Positions 31,391-39,775 of a stretch of 64,000 bases of DNA are shown one piece after another; position 1 is the first letter of the stretch; every line of letters starts with the position of its first letter. The DNA is taken from NCBI GenBank assembly GCA_902582345.1, contig CACHRU010000002.1, positions 145,081-209,080 on the forward strand. The letters are read 5' to 3'. This DNA is from an uncultured Pelagibacteraceae bacterium. Its GTDB lineage: Bacteria; Pseudomonadota; Alphaproteobacteria; Pelagibacterales; Pelagibacteraceae. Both the position numbers and the translations under genes were made by a program. The notes beneath the pieces are model-generated. The model saw only the letters and a program-made list of their open reading frames with translations. It had not been told where the DNA came from and ran no database searches.

Positions 31391-32061
31391 TGCCTAAAAA
31401 GAAAAAAAAGAAAATTAAAAAAAAACCTCTAAAACTTAAAAAAGTAAAATTATTAAAAGTTAAAAAAACTAAAGAACCAGAACCAAAAAAAAATATATCT
31501 TCTAATGGCGAGGAAAAAGTTGAAATTAAAAAGATCAAAAAACAACCAACAGAAAAAAGACAGTATAATCTTAAAGATTATGTCGTTTACCCTAAACATG
31601 GAGTTGGTAAAATTATTGCAATAGAAAGGCAAACTATAGGACAAATTGATATTCAATTTTATAAAATTCTCGTCGAAAAAGAAAAATTGACTTTAACAGT
31701 TCCAATAAATCAACAATTTAATTTGAGGCCTGTTTCCTCAATAAACCAAATCAATAAGTGTATATCGATTTTAAAAAGTAAACCAAAAATAAAAAGAACT
31801 ATGTGGAGTAGAAGGGCTCAAGAATATGATCAAAAAATTAATTCTGGAAAAATTTATGAATTGTCTGAAGTAGTAAAAGATTTAAATAAAAATACAGACA
31901 TTATTGCAGATCAATCCTATAGTGAAAGACAACTTTTTGAAAAGGCTTACGATAGATTAAAATCTGAATTTGAGGTTGTTTTGAAGATAAGTCCAGAAGA
32001 TGTTAGAAAAAAAATGGATAAAGCTTTAGGAAGAAATCAAAACTTAACTGTAGCCGAATAA
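31390..32061 (+). CDS. carD: CarD/CdnL-family RNA polymerase-interacting regulator with Lys-rich N-terminal extension
   Basis: DYVVYPKHGVGKIIAIERQTIGQIDIQFYKI (CarD RID), ERQLFEKAYDRLKSEF C-terminal helical part; preceded by about 55 residues of KKKKKKIKKKPLKLKKVKLLK... Confidence 0.92.
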   Translation: MPKKKKKKIKKKPLKLKKVKLLKVKKTKEPEPKKNISSNGEEKVEIKKIKKQPTEKRQYNLKDYVVYPKHGVGKIIAIERQTIGQIDIQFYKILVEKEKLTLTVPINQQFNLRPVSSINQINKCISILKSKPKIKRTMWSRRAQEYDQKINSGKIYELSEVVKDLNKNTDIIADQSYSERQLFEKAYDRLKSEFEVVLKISPEDVRKKMDKALGRNQNLTVAE

Positions 32062-32062
32062 A

Positions 32063-32098
32063 AAACGCCCTTCTTAAAAAAATTTAAAAAGGGCGTTT
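32063..32098. terminator. Convergent (possibly bidirectional) hairpin terminator
   Basis: AAACGCCCTT...AAGGGCGTTT; U-tract stronger on minus strand (GGGCGTTTTTT). Confidence 0.8.
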
Positions 32099-32112
32099 AG
32101 TTAAAAAGGAAA

Positions 32113-32187
32113 CTATCTTCTTCTTCTTCTTCTTTTTTTAGCTTTCTTTTTAGTTTTCTTTTTAGCTTTTTTTCTTCTTTTAGCCAT
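32113..32187 (-). CDS. 24-aa extremely basic peptide (Lys/Arg-rich)
   Basis: Own translation MAKRRKKAKKKTKKKAKKRRRRRR*; upstream AAAGGGAGATAAAG-ATG (SD-like GGGAG); followed on minus strand by terminator 32063-32098; not in ORF track. Confidence 0.7.
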   Translation of the reverse strand: MAKRRKKAKKKTKKKAKKRRRRRR

Positions 32188-32389
32188 CTTTATCTCCCTT
32201 TGTTTAAACAAATCAATTGATTCGTTTGTTAATAATTACATTAAGTTTTTTTTCATAAGTGTCAAACACAAATTATCTTAATAAATTTTAAAAAAAATTA
32301 AATTTTACAAAATTTAAACTAAAAATTATTTTTTTAAAAAAAGTTAATAATATCAATGATTTTTTAGCGTTATTTATTAATTAATAATA

Positions 32390-34072
32390 TTAATTTGAAT
32401 AAAGTTTTTCCAATTGATGTTTATAAATATTAATTATTTCTTTTCTTTTTAATTTAAGTGTTGGAGTTAACATTCCATTTTGAATTGTAAATTCTTTACT
32501 AATTAATAAAAACTTTTTGATTTTTTCAATTAATGCTAAATTTTTATTAACTTTTTCAATTATTTCTTTTATTTTTTCTTTTTTAACTTCTTTTTCAGCT
32601 ACAATTATTGCTACAAGATAGTTTTTTTTATCACCATAAACTAAACTTTGTTTTATACTTTCCTCTAAACATAAAAGATTCTCAATTTTAGTTGGAGAAA
32701 TGTTATCTCCACCTAAATTTACGATTAAATCTTTTTTTCTATCAGTTATTTTTAAGAATCCATCTTCACCAATTTCACCAATATCACCCGTATGAAGCCA
32801 ACCGTTTTTTATAGCTTCTTTGGTTTCCTCAATTTTGTTCCAATAACCAATCATCAAGTTCTCGCCCTTAACAAGTATCTCGCCATCTTCGGCTATTTTT
32901 ACTTTGTTGGTTCTAAATGGAGGCCCTACAGTATCAACTTTTACAAGGTCAGGTAAATTACAACTTACGACTGGCGAAGCCTCTGTTAATCCATATCCTT
33001 GAAGTGTAGGTAAGCCTATTGCGTTTAGAAATTCACCAATATTTTTGTCTAAGGCACCACCTCCTGAAACGAATGCTTGTAAATTTCCACCAAATTGTTT
33101 TTTGACCTTTTTTCTAACTAGAATTTCGCAGAGAAAATTTAATAAATTTTCATAAAGGGATAATTTAGTTTTATTAAGTTTTTTCTTTCCCAAAAAAACT
33201 GTTGAAAATATAAAAAACTTTTTCAATCCACTTTGCTTGTTGAAATTAATATTTATCTTGTTAAATAAGTTTTGATAAAATCTTGGGACAGCAGTCATAA
33301 TAGTTGGTTTGGCGATCAACATGTTTGGTAATAATTTATCTAAACTCTCAGCGTAGAAAACTTTAGCACCTAATAATATTTGTATGAACTGAACAGTATG
33401 TTCGTACGAATGCGATAAAGGTAGCCATGTTAAAAATACTGGCTTACGTTTTTTGATAATTGGGACAAGTAAATCATATGCACCCTCACAGTTTGCAAGA
33501 ATCCCTCCATGGCTTAAAACTACTCCTTTAGGAAACCCAGAAGTTCCTGATGTATAAATAATGCATGCAGGGGATGTTCTTTTCAAATTATAATTAATTA
33601 TTTTTTTATAATTACTAATGTTTATTATCTCGTCAATTAGTAAACTTTCGATATCTAATTTTTCAAAAGAGATTATTTTTTTTACTTCTGGTCCAACGAA
33701 ATTTTTTATCTTGTTATATTGTTCATTATTTGAAACAATGATAAGTGAAGGTTTACAGTCCTTAAGAATATATTGATAATCTTTTGATGAGTAAGTTGTA
33801 AAAATTGGAACTGATACCCCTCCTGCATTCATTACTGCAATATCAGATATTAACCAGTACGGTCTATTTTCAGAAAGAATTAGACATCTGTCCCCCTCAT
33901 TAATCAAAGACTTTATGTGAAAAGTTAGCTTTAATATCCTTATATATATATCTTTCCATGTATAAAAAGGTTTGTCTGGTTTTAACCATTTCAGAAAAGG
34001 CTTGTTCTCACTAATTGAGTCATACTTTTTAAAAAATAACTCAACAAGACTATTTAACTTATTAATTTCCAT
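32390..34072 (-). CDS. Long-chain acyl-CoA synthetase (AMP-binding)
   Basis: IIYTSGTSGFPKGVVLSHGGILANCEG, LQGYGLTEASPVVSCN, GWLHTGDIGEIGEDGFLKITDRKKDLIVNLGGDNISP. Confidence 0.94.
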   Translation of the reverse strand: MEINKLNSLVELFFKKYDSISENKPFLKWLKPDKPFYTWKDIYIRILKLTFHIKSLINEGDRCLILSENRPYWLISDIAVMNAGGVSVPIFTTYSSKDYQYILKDCKPSLIIVSNNEQYNKIKNFVGPEVKKIISFEKLDIESLLIDEIINISNYKKIINYNLKRTSPACIIYTSGTSGFPKGVVLSHGGILANCEGAYDLLVPIIKKRKPVFLTWLPLSHSYEHTVQFIQILLGAKVFYAESLDKLLPNMLIAKPTIMTAVPRFYQNLFNKININFNKQSGLKKFFIFSTVFLGKKKLNKTKLSLYENLLNFLCEILVRKKVKKQFGGNLQAFVSGGGALDKNIGEFLNAIGLPTLQGYGLTEASPVVSCNLPDLVKVDTVGPPFRTNKVKIAEDGEILVKGENLMIGYWNKIEETKEAIKNGWLHTGDIGEIGEDGFLKITDRKKDLIVNLGGDNISPTKIENLLCLEESIKQSLVYGDKKNYLVAIIVAEKEVKKEKIKEIIEKVNKNLALIEKIKKFLLISKEFTIQNGMLTPTLKLKRKEIINIYKHQLEKLYSN

Positions 34073-34076
34073 ATAT

Positions 34077-34163
34077 TGGTGGGCGAAGAGAGACTCGAAC
34101 TCTCAAGGTATTGCTACCACCGGATTTTGAGTCCGGCGCGTCTACCAGTTCCACCATTCGCCC
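34077..34163 (-). tRNA. tRNA-Leu(CAA), CCA encoded
   Basis: Reverse complement GGGCGAATGGTGGAACTGGTAGACGCGCCGGACTCAAAATCCGGTGGTAGCAATACCTTGAGAGTTCGAGTCTCTCTTCGCCCACCA; class II long variable arm; anticodon loop CTCAAAA. Confidence 0.96.
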
Positions 34164-34189
34164 TTGTAATTCATATAAATTGTAAAAAT

Positions 34190-35035
34190 TTAATTAATTT
34201 TTCTAACAACTAGCACAAAAATTATTGATGTTACAAACATTATTAATGCATAGGCAGCTGTTGGCACCATAAACACAATATCATCAAATAATTGCGTGGC
34301 TACAAAAACAGCTAAAGTTCCATTTTGTAAGCCACACTCAAGTGAAATACATTTCCTTTGTTCTAATCCCGAAACTAAAAATTTTGCTATGAAGTAGCCT
34401 ATAAAAATCATTGTAATATTTAAAATGAAAGCTACTAAACCTGCTCTCGTTATAAAACTTACTATCCTGTCCCACTCTTCTACCCAAATAGAGATAAAGA
34501 CAACTAAAAATAATATTACTGACAATCTCTGAACTAACAGAGTTTTAGATACAATAAAATTCGTCATTAAACTTCTTACAATCATGCCTAAGATGACAGG
34601 AATAGTTACTATATAGAACATTTTCAATGCTATTATTAACATTGATATTTCTTTTGTAATTTCAACTCCTAAAAATTCTGCAGAATTATAGACAATTAAA
34701 GGCACTGTTATTACAGATAATAAACTCACAACTGCTGTTAACGTTACAGAAAGTGCTACATCTCCATTTGCAAATTTAGTCAAGATATTTGATGTAACTC
34801 CACCTGGAGCTGCTGCAATTACCATTACACCAAGAGCTATTTCGGGTGGCATTGAAATAATATGAATTAAAATAAAAGCGATAATTGGAAGTATTATTAC
34901 TTGACCCAAAAAACCTATTATAAAATCTCTAGGGATTGTAACAACTCTTTTAAAGTCTGCTACGGTTAGGCCAAGACCCAATCCGAACATTATTAAGGCT
35001 AAACACAACGGGGCAATTGTTTTTGCGATTTCCAT
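34190..35035 (-). CDS. Bile acid:sodium symporter (BASS) family transporter
   Basis: Polytopic; MFGLGLGLTVADFKRV, AAPGGVTSNILTKFANGDVALSVTLTAV, ECGLQNGTLAVFVA. Confidence 0.92.
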   Translation of the reverse strand: MEIAKTIAPLCLALIMFGLGLGLTVADFKRVVTIPRDFIIGFLGQVIILPIIAFILIHIISMPPEIALGVMVIAAAPGGVTSNILTKFANGDVALSVTLTAVVSLLSVITVPLIVYNSAEFLGVEITKEISMLIIALKMFYIVTIPVILGMIVRSLMTNFIVSKTLLVQRLSVILFLVVFISIWVEEWDRIVSFITRAGLVAFILNITMIFIGYFIAKFLVSGLEQRKCISLECGLQNGTLAVFVATQLFDDIVFMVPTAAYALIMFVTSIIFVLVVRKIN

Positions 35036-36114
35036 TAGTTTTTTAAACTTTCATTTTTAAAAAGTTCAAAAAAAGTAGCGACGAATTTACAAAGATCTAT
35101 TTGATTCTGTATAAAAAGTTTCTCTAAATCTTTAATATTTTTTTTGTAATGTTGACCTAAGGTATACAGTTGATTTTGATCCTTGTGGACTATATCTTTT
35201 TTTACAATTTGACGTAATTTTCTTATAACTGTTGCCCTTGGTATGCCGGTTATTTCTGAAATTGAAGATGCGTTCACACCTGTAATCTTTTCTTTAGATA
35301 ACATTAAAACTTTAACCCATTGTTGGTAAGAGTTCTCACCAAAATCATCGAAATTATTTTCGATTGTTATAGGTTTGTGAATAAAATGCTCTTTCAATCT
35401 CGTTATATGATTACCAAAAACTACAAATGCAACTACAAAGGTTTCTAGGTCATCGTGATAATCTCTTTGCCTTTTTAAATAAGGTATTTGAAATCTAAAG
35501 AAAAATCTCCAGACTAAAGTAAAGTTTTTTCTCATAAAATTCTCCAAATCTGTAGCTTTTTGAGGAGGACCAAACCAATCTTCGGTTGCCAAATATTTAG
35601 ATGCGTTAGAAAGAAATATGCTTAGTTGCCTTATTGAATGCCTAGGCCTTTGAGATTGAAATGCTTTCATTGTAATGATGATTTTCTTACCTTTTCTTGA
35701 AATAATATTATCTTCACTCATTTCGTTAATTTTTCTACGCACTGTTTCTTTTGCAATATTTAAACTTTCAGATATTTCTATTAGGTTTATTTTTTCTATT
35801 TCAAAATAGGGTTTAGCGTAAAAATCGTTTTCAGAATAAACTAAAAAAACATCAGAGTAATGCCTAAATGATTTTTGAACTAGATAAATTAGAATAAAAT
35901 ATTTGTCCATATCATTAAAAGTTTGATAAGCATTGGTATTCCAATTCATAACAAATTTATACCAACTATCGCTTATTTTCCCGAAATTTTTTGATAAAAT
36001 TGAATGCACTTCACTTCTACTTATAAATTCTTCTGGAAATTCAAGTTTTTTTTTAACTTTAAAGTCAACCTGTGTAAGATTATTTTCTTTTTTATCTACA
36101 AATTTATCAGACAT
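35035..36114 (-). CDS. Putative transcriptional regulator with two winged-HTH segments
   Basis: LIEISESLNIAKETVRRKINEMSEDNIISRKGKKIIIT and ASSISEITGIPRATVIRKLRQIVKKDIVHKDQNQLYTL; stop overlaps BASS start (TAATG). Confidence 0.75.
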   Translation of the reverse strand: MSDKFVDKKENNLTQVDFKVKKKLEFPEEFISRSEVHSILSKNFGKISDSWYKFVMNWNTNAYQTFNDMDKYFILIYLVQKSFRHYSDVFLVYSENDFYAKPYFEIEKINLIEISESLNIAKETVRRKINEMSEDNIISRKGKKIIITMKAFQSQRPRHSIRQLSIFLSNASKYLATEDWFGPPQKATDLENFMRKNFTLVWRFFFRFQIPYLKRQRDYHDDLETFVVAFVVFGNHITRLKEHFIHKPITIENNFDDFGENSYQQWVKVLMLSKEKITGVNASSISEITGIPRATVIRKLRQIVKKDIVHKDQNQLYTLGQHYKKNIKDLEKLFIQNQIDLCKFVATFFELFKNESLKN

Positions 36115-36131
36115 GCGAGTATATATTTATA

Positions 36132-36728
36132 ATGATAACAAATTTATATGATAGTTGTGTTAAATTTGCTAGACACAAATTTTCAAAGTATTTATTAGCA
36201 TTTATTGCTTTTATAGAGAGCTCAATTTTTCCAATCCCTCCAGATGTCATGGTGGTCCCAATGGTAATAGGAAAAAAAGAGGATTACATAAAAATTTTTT
36301 TTATAACAACAATTTTTTCTGTTTTGGGTGGAGTATTTGGCTATTATCTTGGTTCTCTATTTTTAGAATTTTCAGTTTCTATAATGGAGATGTACGGGTA
36401 TCAAGATAAAGTAATAGAGCTTCAAAACAAACTGTCTAACAAATCAGGTTTTATTTTTTGGTTAGGAACACTTTTTTTAGCAGGTTTTACACCACTCCCA
36501 TATAAAGTTTTTACTATTTCAAGTGGAATAATTGGATTTAATATTTATCTATTTATCTTAATAAGTTTAATTTCTAGAGGGTTAAGGTTTTTTATAGTCT
36601 CTTATGTCTCAATGAAATTTGGAGAAAAATCCATAATAATCTTACAGAAATATGGTGCAAAGTGGTCTTTTATCATTGGGTTTATAATAGTTTTAGTTTT
36701 TATAATGATATACTTTTTATTAAAATAA
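36132..36728 (+). CDS. YqaA/DedA-like SNARE-associated family membrane protein
   Basis: IESSIFPIPPDVMVVPMVIG, GGVFGYYLGSLF, FLAGFTPLPYKVFTISSG. Confidence 0.88.
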   Translation: MITNLYDSCVKFARHKFSKYLLAFIAFIESSIFPIPPDVMVVPMVIGKKEDYIKIFFITTIFSVLGGVFGYYLGSLFLEFSVSIMEMYGYQDKVIELQNKLSNKSGFIFWLGTLFLAGFTPLPYKVFTISSGIIGFNIYLFILISLISRGLRFFIVSYVSMKFGEKSIIILQKYGAKWSFIIGFIIVLVFIMIYFLLK

Positions 36729-37202
36729 ATGAAAAAAGATTTTGCTTTAAAAAGTTTGTTAGTTTTTTCTTTACTAACAATTGGTTTTGCTCTTTTTGTT
36801 GAGTTTTATCTTGGTCATCGACCATGTAATCTTTGTAAAATTGAAAGAATACCCTATATAGCCGCTATAGTTTTAATATCTTTATATCTAATTTTAAATA
36901 GAGGTTCAAAAATGATGATTTCGATATTAATCATTTTGTTTGTAATCGGGATTGCAATTTCTTTCTATCACTTTGGAATTGAACAAGGTTTTTTTAATGA
37001 AAGTTTTGTTTGTAAGCTGGGTCAAAATAAAGCATTTGATAACCCAGAAGATCTATTAAAAAGTTTAAAAAAAACAAGTATAAGCTGCCAGGAGGTAACT
37101 TTTAGAATTTTTGGTTTATCACTTGCTACAATAAACATATTTGTATCTGCCTTAATAAGCGCTATACTTATAAGATTATATTTTAAAAATGAAAAAAACT
37201 GA
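36729..37202 (+). CDS. dsbB: Disulfide bond formation protein B
   Basis: Four-TM protein with GHRPCNLCKIERIPY and periplasmic Cys pair (FVCKLGQ...ISCQEV). Confidence 0.9.
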   Translation: MKKDFALKSLLVFSLLTIGFALFVEFYLGHRPCNLCKIERIPYIAAIVLISLYLILNRGSKMMISILIILFVIGIAISFYHFGIEQGFFNESFVCKLGQNKAFDNPEDLLKSLKKTSISCQEVTFRIFGLSLATINIFVSALISAILIRLYFKNEKN

Positions 37203-37722
37203 TCAAAAAGAACTAGAAGAAATAATAAGAGTTGATCATGCAGGTGAAAGAGGTGCTATTAAAATTTATGAGGGCCAGCTTCTTGCATTGAAAACTTTTA
37301 TAAACGACGACGAATTAAAAAAAAAAATTGAAGAAATGAAAGAACACGAAAAAGAGCATTTCGAATATTTTGATAAAGAAATCCAAAAAAGAAACATTAA
37401 ACCTACAAAATTATTGCCTTTATGGGACCTTATGGGAATTACTCTTGGATTTGGTACAGCGATGTTAGGTAAAAAAGCGGCAATGCTATGCACTGCATCA
37501 GTTGAAGAGGTAATTGATGGCCATTACAAAGATCAAACATATAAATTACAAGAAGATGAGAAAGAACTTAAGGAAAAAATTAAAAAATTTAGAGAAGATG
37601 AACTACATCATAAAGATATAGCATATGAAAGTGGAGCAACAAAAACTGGCTTTTACAATATACTCGATAAAGTGATAAAAACCTCATCAAGAATAGCAAT
37701 TACTATTTCGGAAAAGATTTAA
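37189..37722 (+). CDS. coq7: Demethoxyubiquinone hydroxylase (COQ7 family)
   Basis: IIRVDHAGERGAIKIYEGQL, EMKEHEKEHFEYF, FREDELHHKDIAYE di-iron ligands. Confidence 0.94.
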   Translation: MKKTDQKELEEIIRVDHAGERGAIKIYEGQLLALKTFINDDELKKKIEEMKEHEKEHFEYFDKEIQKRNIKPTKLLPLWDLMGITLGFGTAMLGKKAAMLCTASVEEVIDGHYKDQTYKLQEDEKELKEKIKKFREDELHHKDIAYESGATKTGFYNILDKVIKTSSRIAITISEKI

Positions 37723-38288
37723 GGTTCTAATTCTATATCCCAGTATAAATAATCCATCCAACTTTCGTGTAAAAAATTTGGAGGAAAATTTCTTCCATTT
37801 TTGTGAAGATCATCTACGGTTGGTCTGTATGGTTTATTAAATAACTTCATCCCACTCTTTTCATAAAATTTGCCGCCTTTTTTAACATTGCATGTTGAAC
37901 ATGCGGTCACAACATTCTCCCAATCAGTTAGCCCTCCTTTTGATTTAGGAAGAAGATGATCAAATGTAAGATCTTTTTTATCTCCACAATATTGACATGT
38001 AAATTTGTCTCTCAAAAAAACATTAAATCTTGTGAAGTTTGGATTTTCAGATGGTTTTATAAAACTTTTAAGAGCTATAACACTTGGTAAGTTCATCTCA
38101 AAAGATGGGCTCCTGATTTTTCTTTTGTAGTTAGAAACAATGCTTACCCTATTTAGAAAAACAGATTTAACGGCATCCTGCCAACACCATAATGATAAAG
38201 GGTAATAACTTAACGGTCTGAAATCAGCATTTAAAACCAGCGCTGGGCACTTCTCAAGCGGGACTTTTTCATTAGAAGAAATAATCAT
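37719..38288 (-). CDS. HNH endonuclease family protein
   Basis: ALVLNADFRPLSYYPLSLWCWQDAVK; FTCQYCGDKKDLTFDHLLPKSKGGLTDWENVVTACSTCNVKKG. Confidence 0.93.
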   Translation of the reverse strand: MIISSNEKVPLEKCPALVLNADFRPLSYYPLSLWCWQDAVKSVFLNRVSIVSNYKRKIRSPSFEMNLPSVIALKSFIKPSENPNFTRFNVFLRDKFTCQYCGDKKDLTFDHLLPKSKGGLTDWENVVTACSTCNVKKGGKFYEKSGMKLFNKPYRPTVDDLHKNGRNFPPNFLHESWMDYLYWDIELEP

Positions 38289-38351
38289 ATTTAAAAGTTA
38301 ACTGAATATAAAAATTATATCAAGGTATAATTTTGTATCAAAGTGAGCAAA

Positions 38352-39005
38352 TTAGTATAAATTTTTTTTGATAAATTTAAGACCAAGACTTGATCCTTCT
38401 AATGGAATTCTATGTTCGCAGTCTTTGAATATTTGTGTCTCAATGTTATAATCATTTTTTTTAAAAAAATCTTTAGCTTCTAGTAAATGACTTACTGGTA
38501 CTACTGCGTCCTTTTCCCCGTGCATTAAAATTACTTTTGGTCTAGAAACTAGATTTTTTTCAAGATGTTTTAAGTCAATTATTTTTCCCGAATAACCGAT
38601 TATAGAATTTATTCTATCTTTTCTTTTTAATCCTGTTTGAAGAGTTATCATACATCCTTGACTAAAACCTGATAGTATAATTTTTTCAGAAGGCAAATCA
38701 TGTTTTGATTTAACTTCATCAATAAATTTATTAAGTTTGATTTCAGCGACAATTGATTTCATTAATATTTGTTCCGATGTCTGATCCATTAAATCAAACC
38801 ATTGATAGCCAGTTGGGCTAATTGAACATTTTTCAGGGGCATCTGGGCAAATGAAAATTGTTTGTGGCAAATAAGTTTTCCAATAGTTAGCAAGTATTGA
38901 AATATCTTTACCATCACCACCATAGCCGTGACAAAGAATTATAGCATTTTTTGGTTTTTCCCCTGAAATTGGATTTATTATTGTTGTGTTTAGAGAGTAG
39001 CTCAT
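38352..39005 (-). CDS. Phospholipase/carboxylesterase family alpha/beta hydrolase
   Basis: AIILCHGYGGDGKD, ILSGFSQGCMITLQTGL, LMHGEKDAVVPVSHL. Confidence 0.92.
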   Translation of the reverse strand: MSYSLNTTIINPISGEKPKNAIILCHGYGGDGKDISILANYWKTYLPQTIFICPDAPEKCSISPTGYQWFDLMDQTSEQILMKSIVAEIKLNKFIDEVKSKHDLPSEKIILSGFSQGCMITLQTGLKRKDRINSIIGYSGKIIDLKHLEKNLVSRPKVILMHGEKDAVVPVSHLLEAKDFFKKNDYNIETQIFKDCEHRIPLEGSSLGLKFIKKNLY

Positions 39006-39021
39006 GATAGTAACCTATATA

Positions 39022-39222
39022 ATGTCAGAATTTTTATTTAATTTTATTGGTTTTAGTTTACTCGGTGCTGTTGGCATAGTTTTAGTTTTAGGTATTTATA
39101 CTTTATTTAAAGGAGGAAGTACTAGTAAAAAATACTCCAATAAATTAATGCAGTTGCGGGTTCTTCTTCAATTTATAGCAATAATCGTACTAGTCGTTCT
39201 TGCGTATTTTTTTAAAAATTAA
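39022..39222 (+). CDS. HIG1-domain twin-TM protein
   Basis: Two TM segments flanking SKKYSNKLMQLRVLLQFIAI (HIG1-like NKLMxxRVxxQ). Start chosen at MSEFLF (39022); ORF track begins at 39004. Confidence 0.75.
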   Translation: MSEFLFNFIGFSLLGAVGIVLVLGIYTLFKGGSTSKKYSNKLMQLRVLLQFIAIIVLVVLAYFFKN

Positions 39223-39746
39223 ATATATTTTTTCAAAAGATCTATAAATTCTTTACTTTGAAAATCTATTTCTCCTACAACTCTACCGAATTCGTCTCCA
39301 TTTTTGTCAATTAGGATACTGGTTGGAAGTCCTCTCATTTTAAAAGATTTTACTAATTCTAATTTTGGATCAAAATATGAGTTTAAGCTAACAACCCCAA
39401 TTTCTCTAAAAAAATCTCTTACTCTTAATTTGTTGGGAGGCTCCATATTTATTGCATATATTTTAATTTCAGGAAAACTTACAGCCAATTTTTCAAGCGA
39501 TGGCATCTCTCTTTTGCATGGAGCACACCATGTTGCCCAAAAATTTAAAATCATGATATTGCCTTTTTTTGAAGTTAGATCAACATCTTGAAGATTGTAA
39601 TCTTTGAATTTAAGTTCTTTAATATTTACTGGTTTATCGTGAATTATCACATTTTTCGATAAACCTTCATTTGCTGGAAGATTGTTTACTAATATTAAAG
39701 ATAATATTATGTGAATATAGATTTTAAAAGATTTACTAATTTTCAT
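39219..39746 (-). CDS. TlpA-family thiol:disulfide oxidoreductase
   Basis: ILNFWATWCAPCKREMPSLEKLA; MRGLPTSILIDKNGDEFGRVVGEIDF. Confidence 0.92.
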   Translation of the reverse strand: MKISKSFKIYIHIILSLILVNNLPANEGLSKNVIIHDKPVNIKELKFKDYNLQDVDLTSKKGNIMILNFWATWCAPCKREMPSLEKLAVSFPEIKIYAINMEPPNKLRVRDFFREIGVVSLNSYFDPKLELVKSFKMRGLPTSILIDKNGDEFGRVVGEIDFQSKEFIDLLKKYI

Positions 39747-39775
39747 ATTAATTTAAATTGAAAATAACATAGATT

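Noticed and set aside
32114-32187. TCT/TTT-rich tract as a simple microsatellite only
   Set aside because: Reads as an intact ORF with SD and terminator; kept as a putative CDS, though the AGA run could be slippage-prone.
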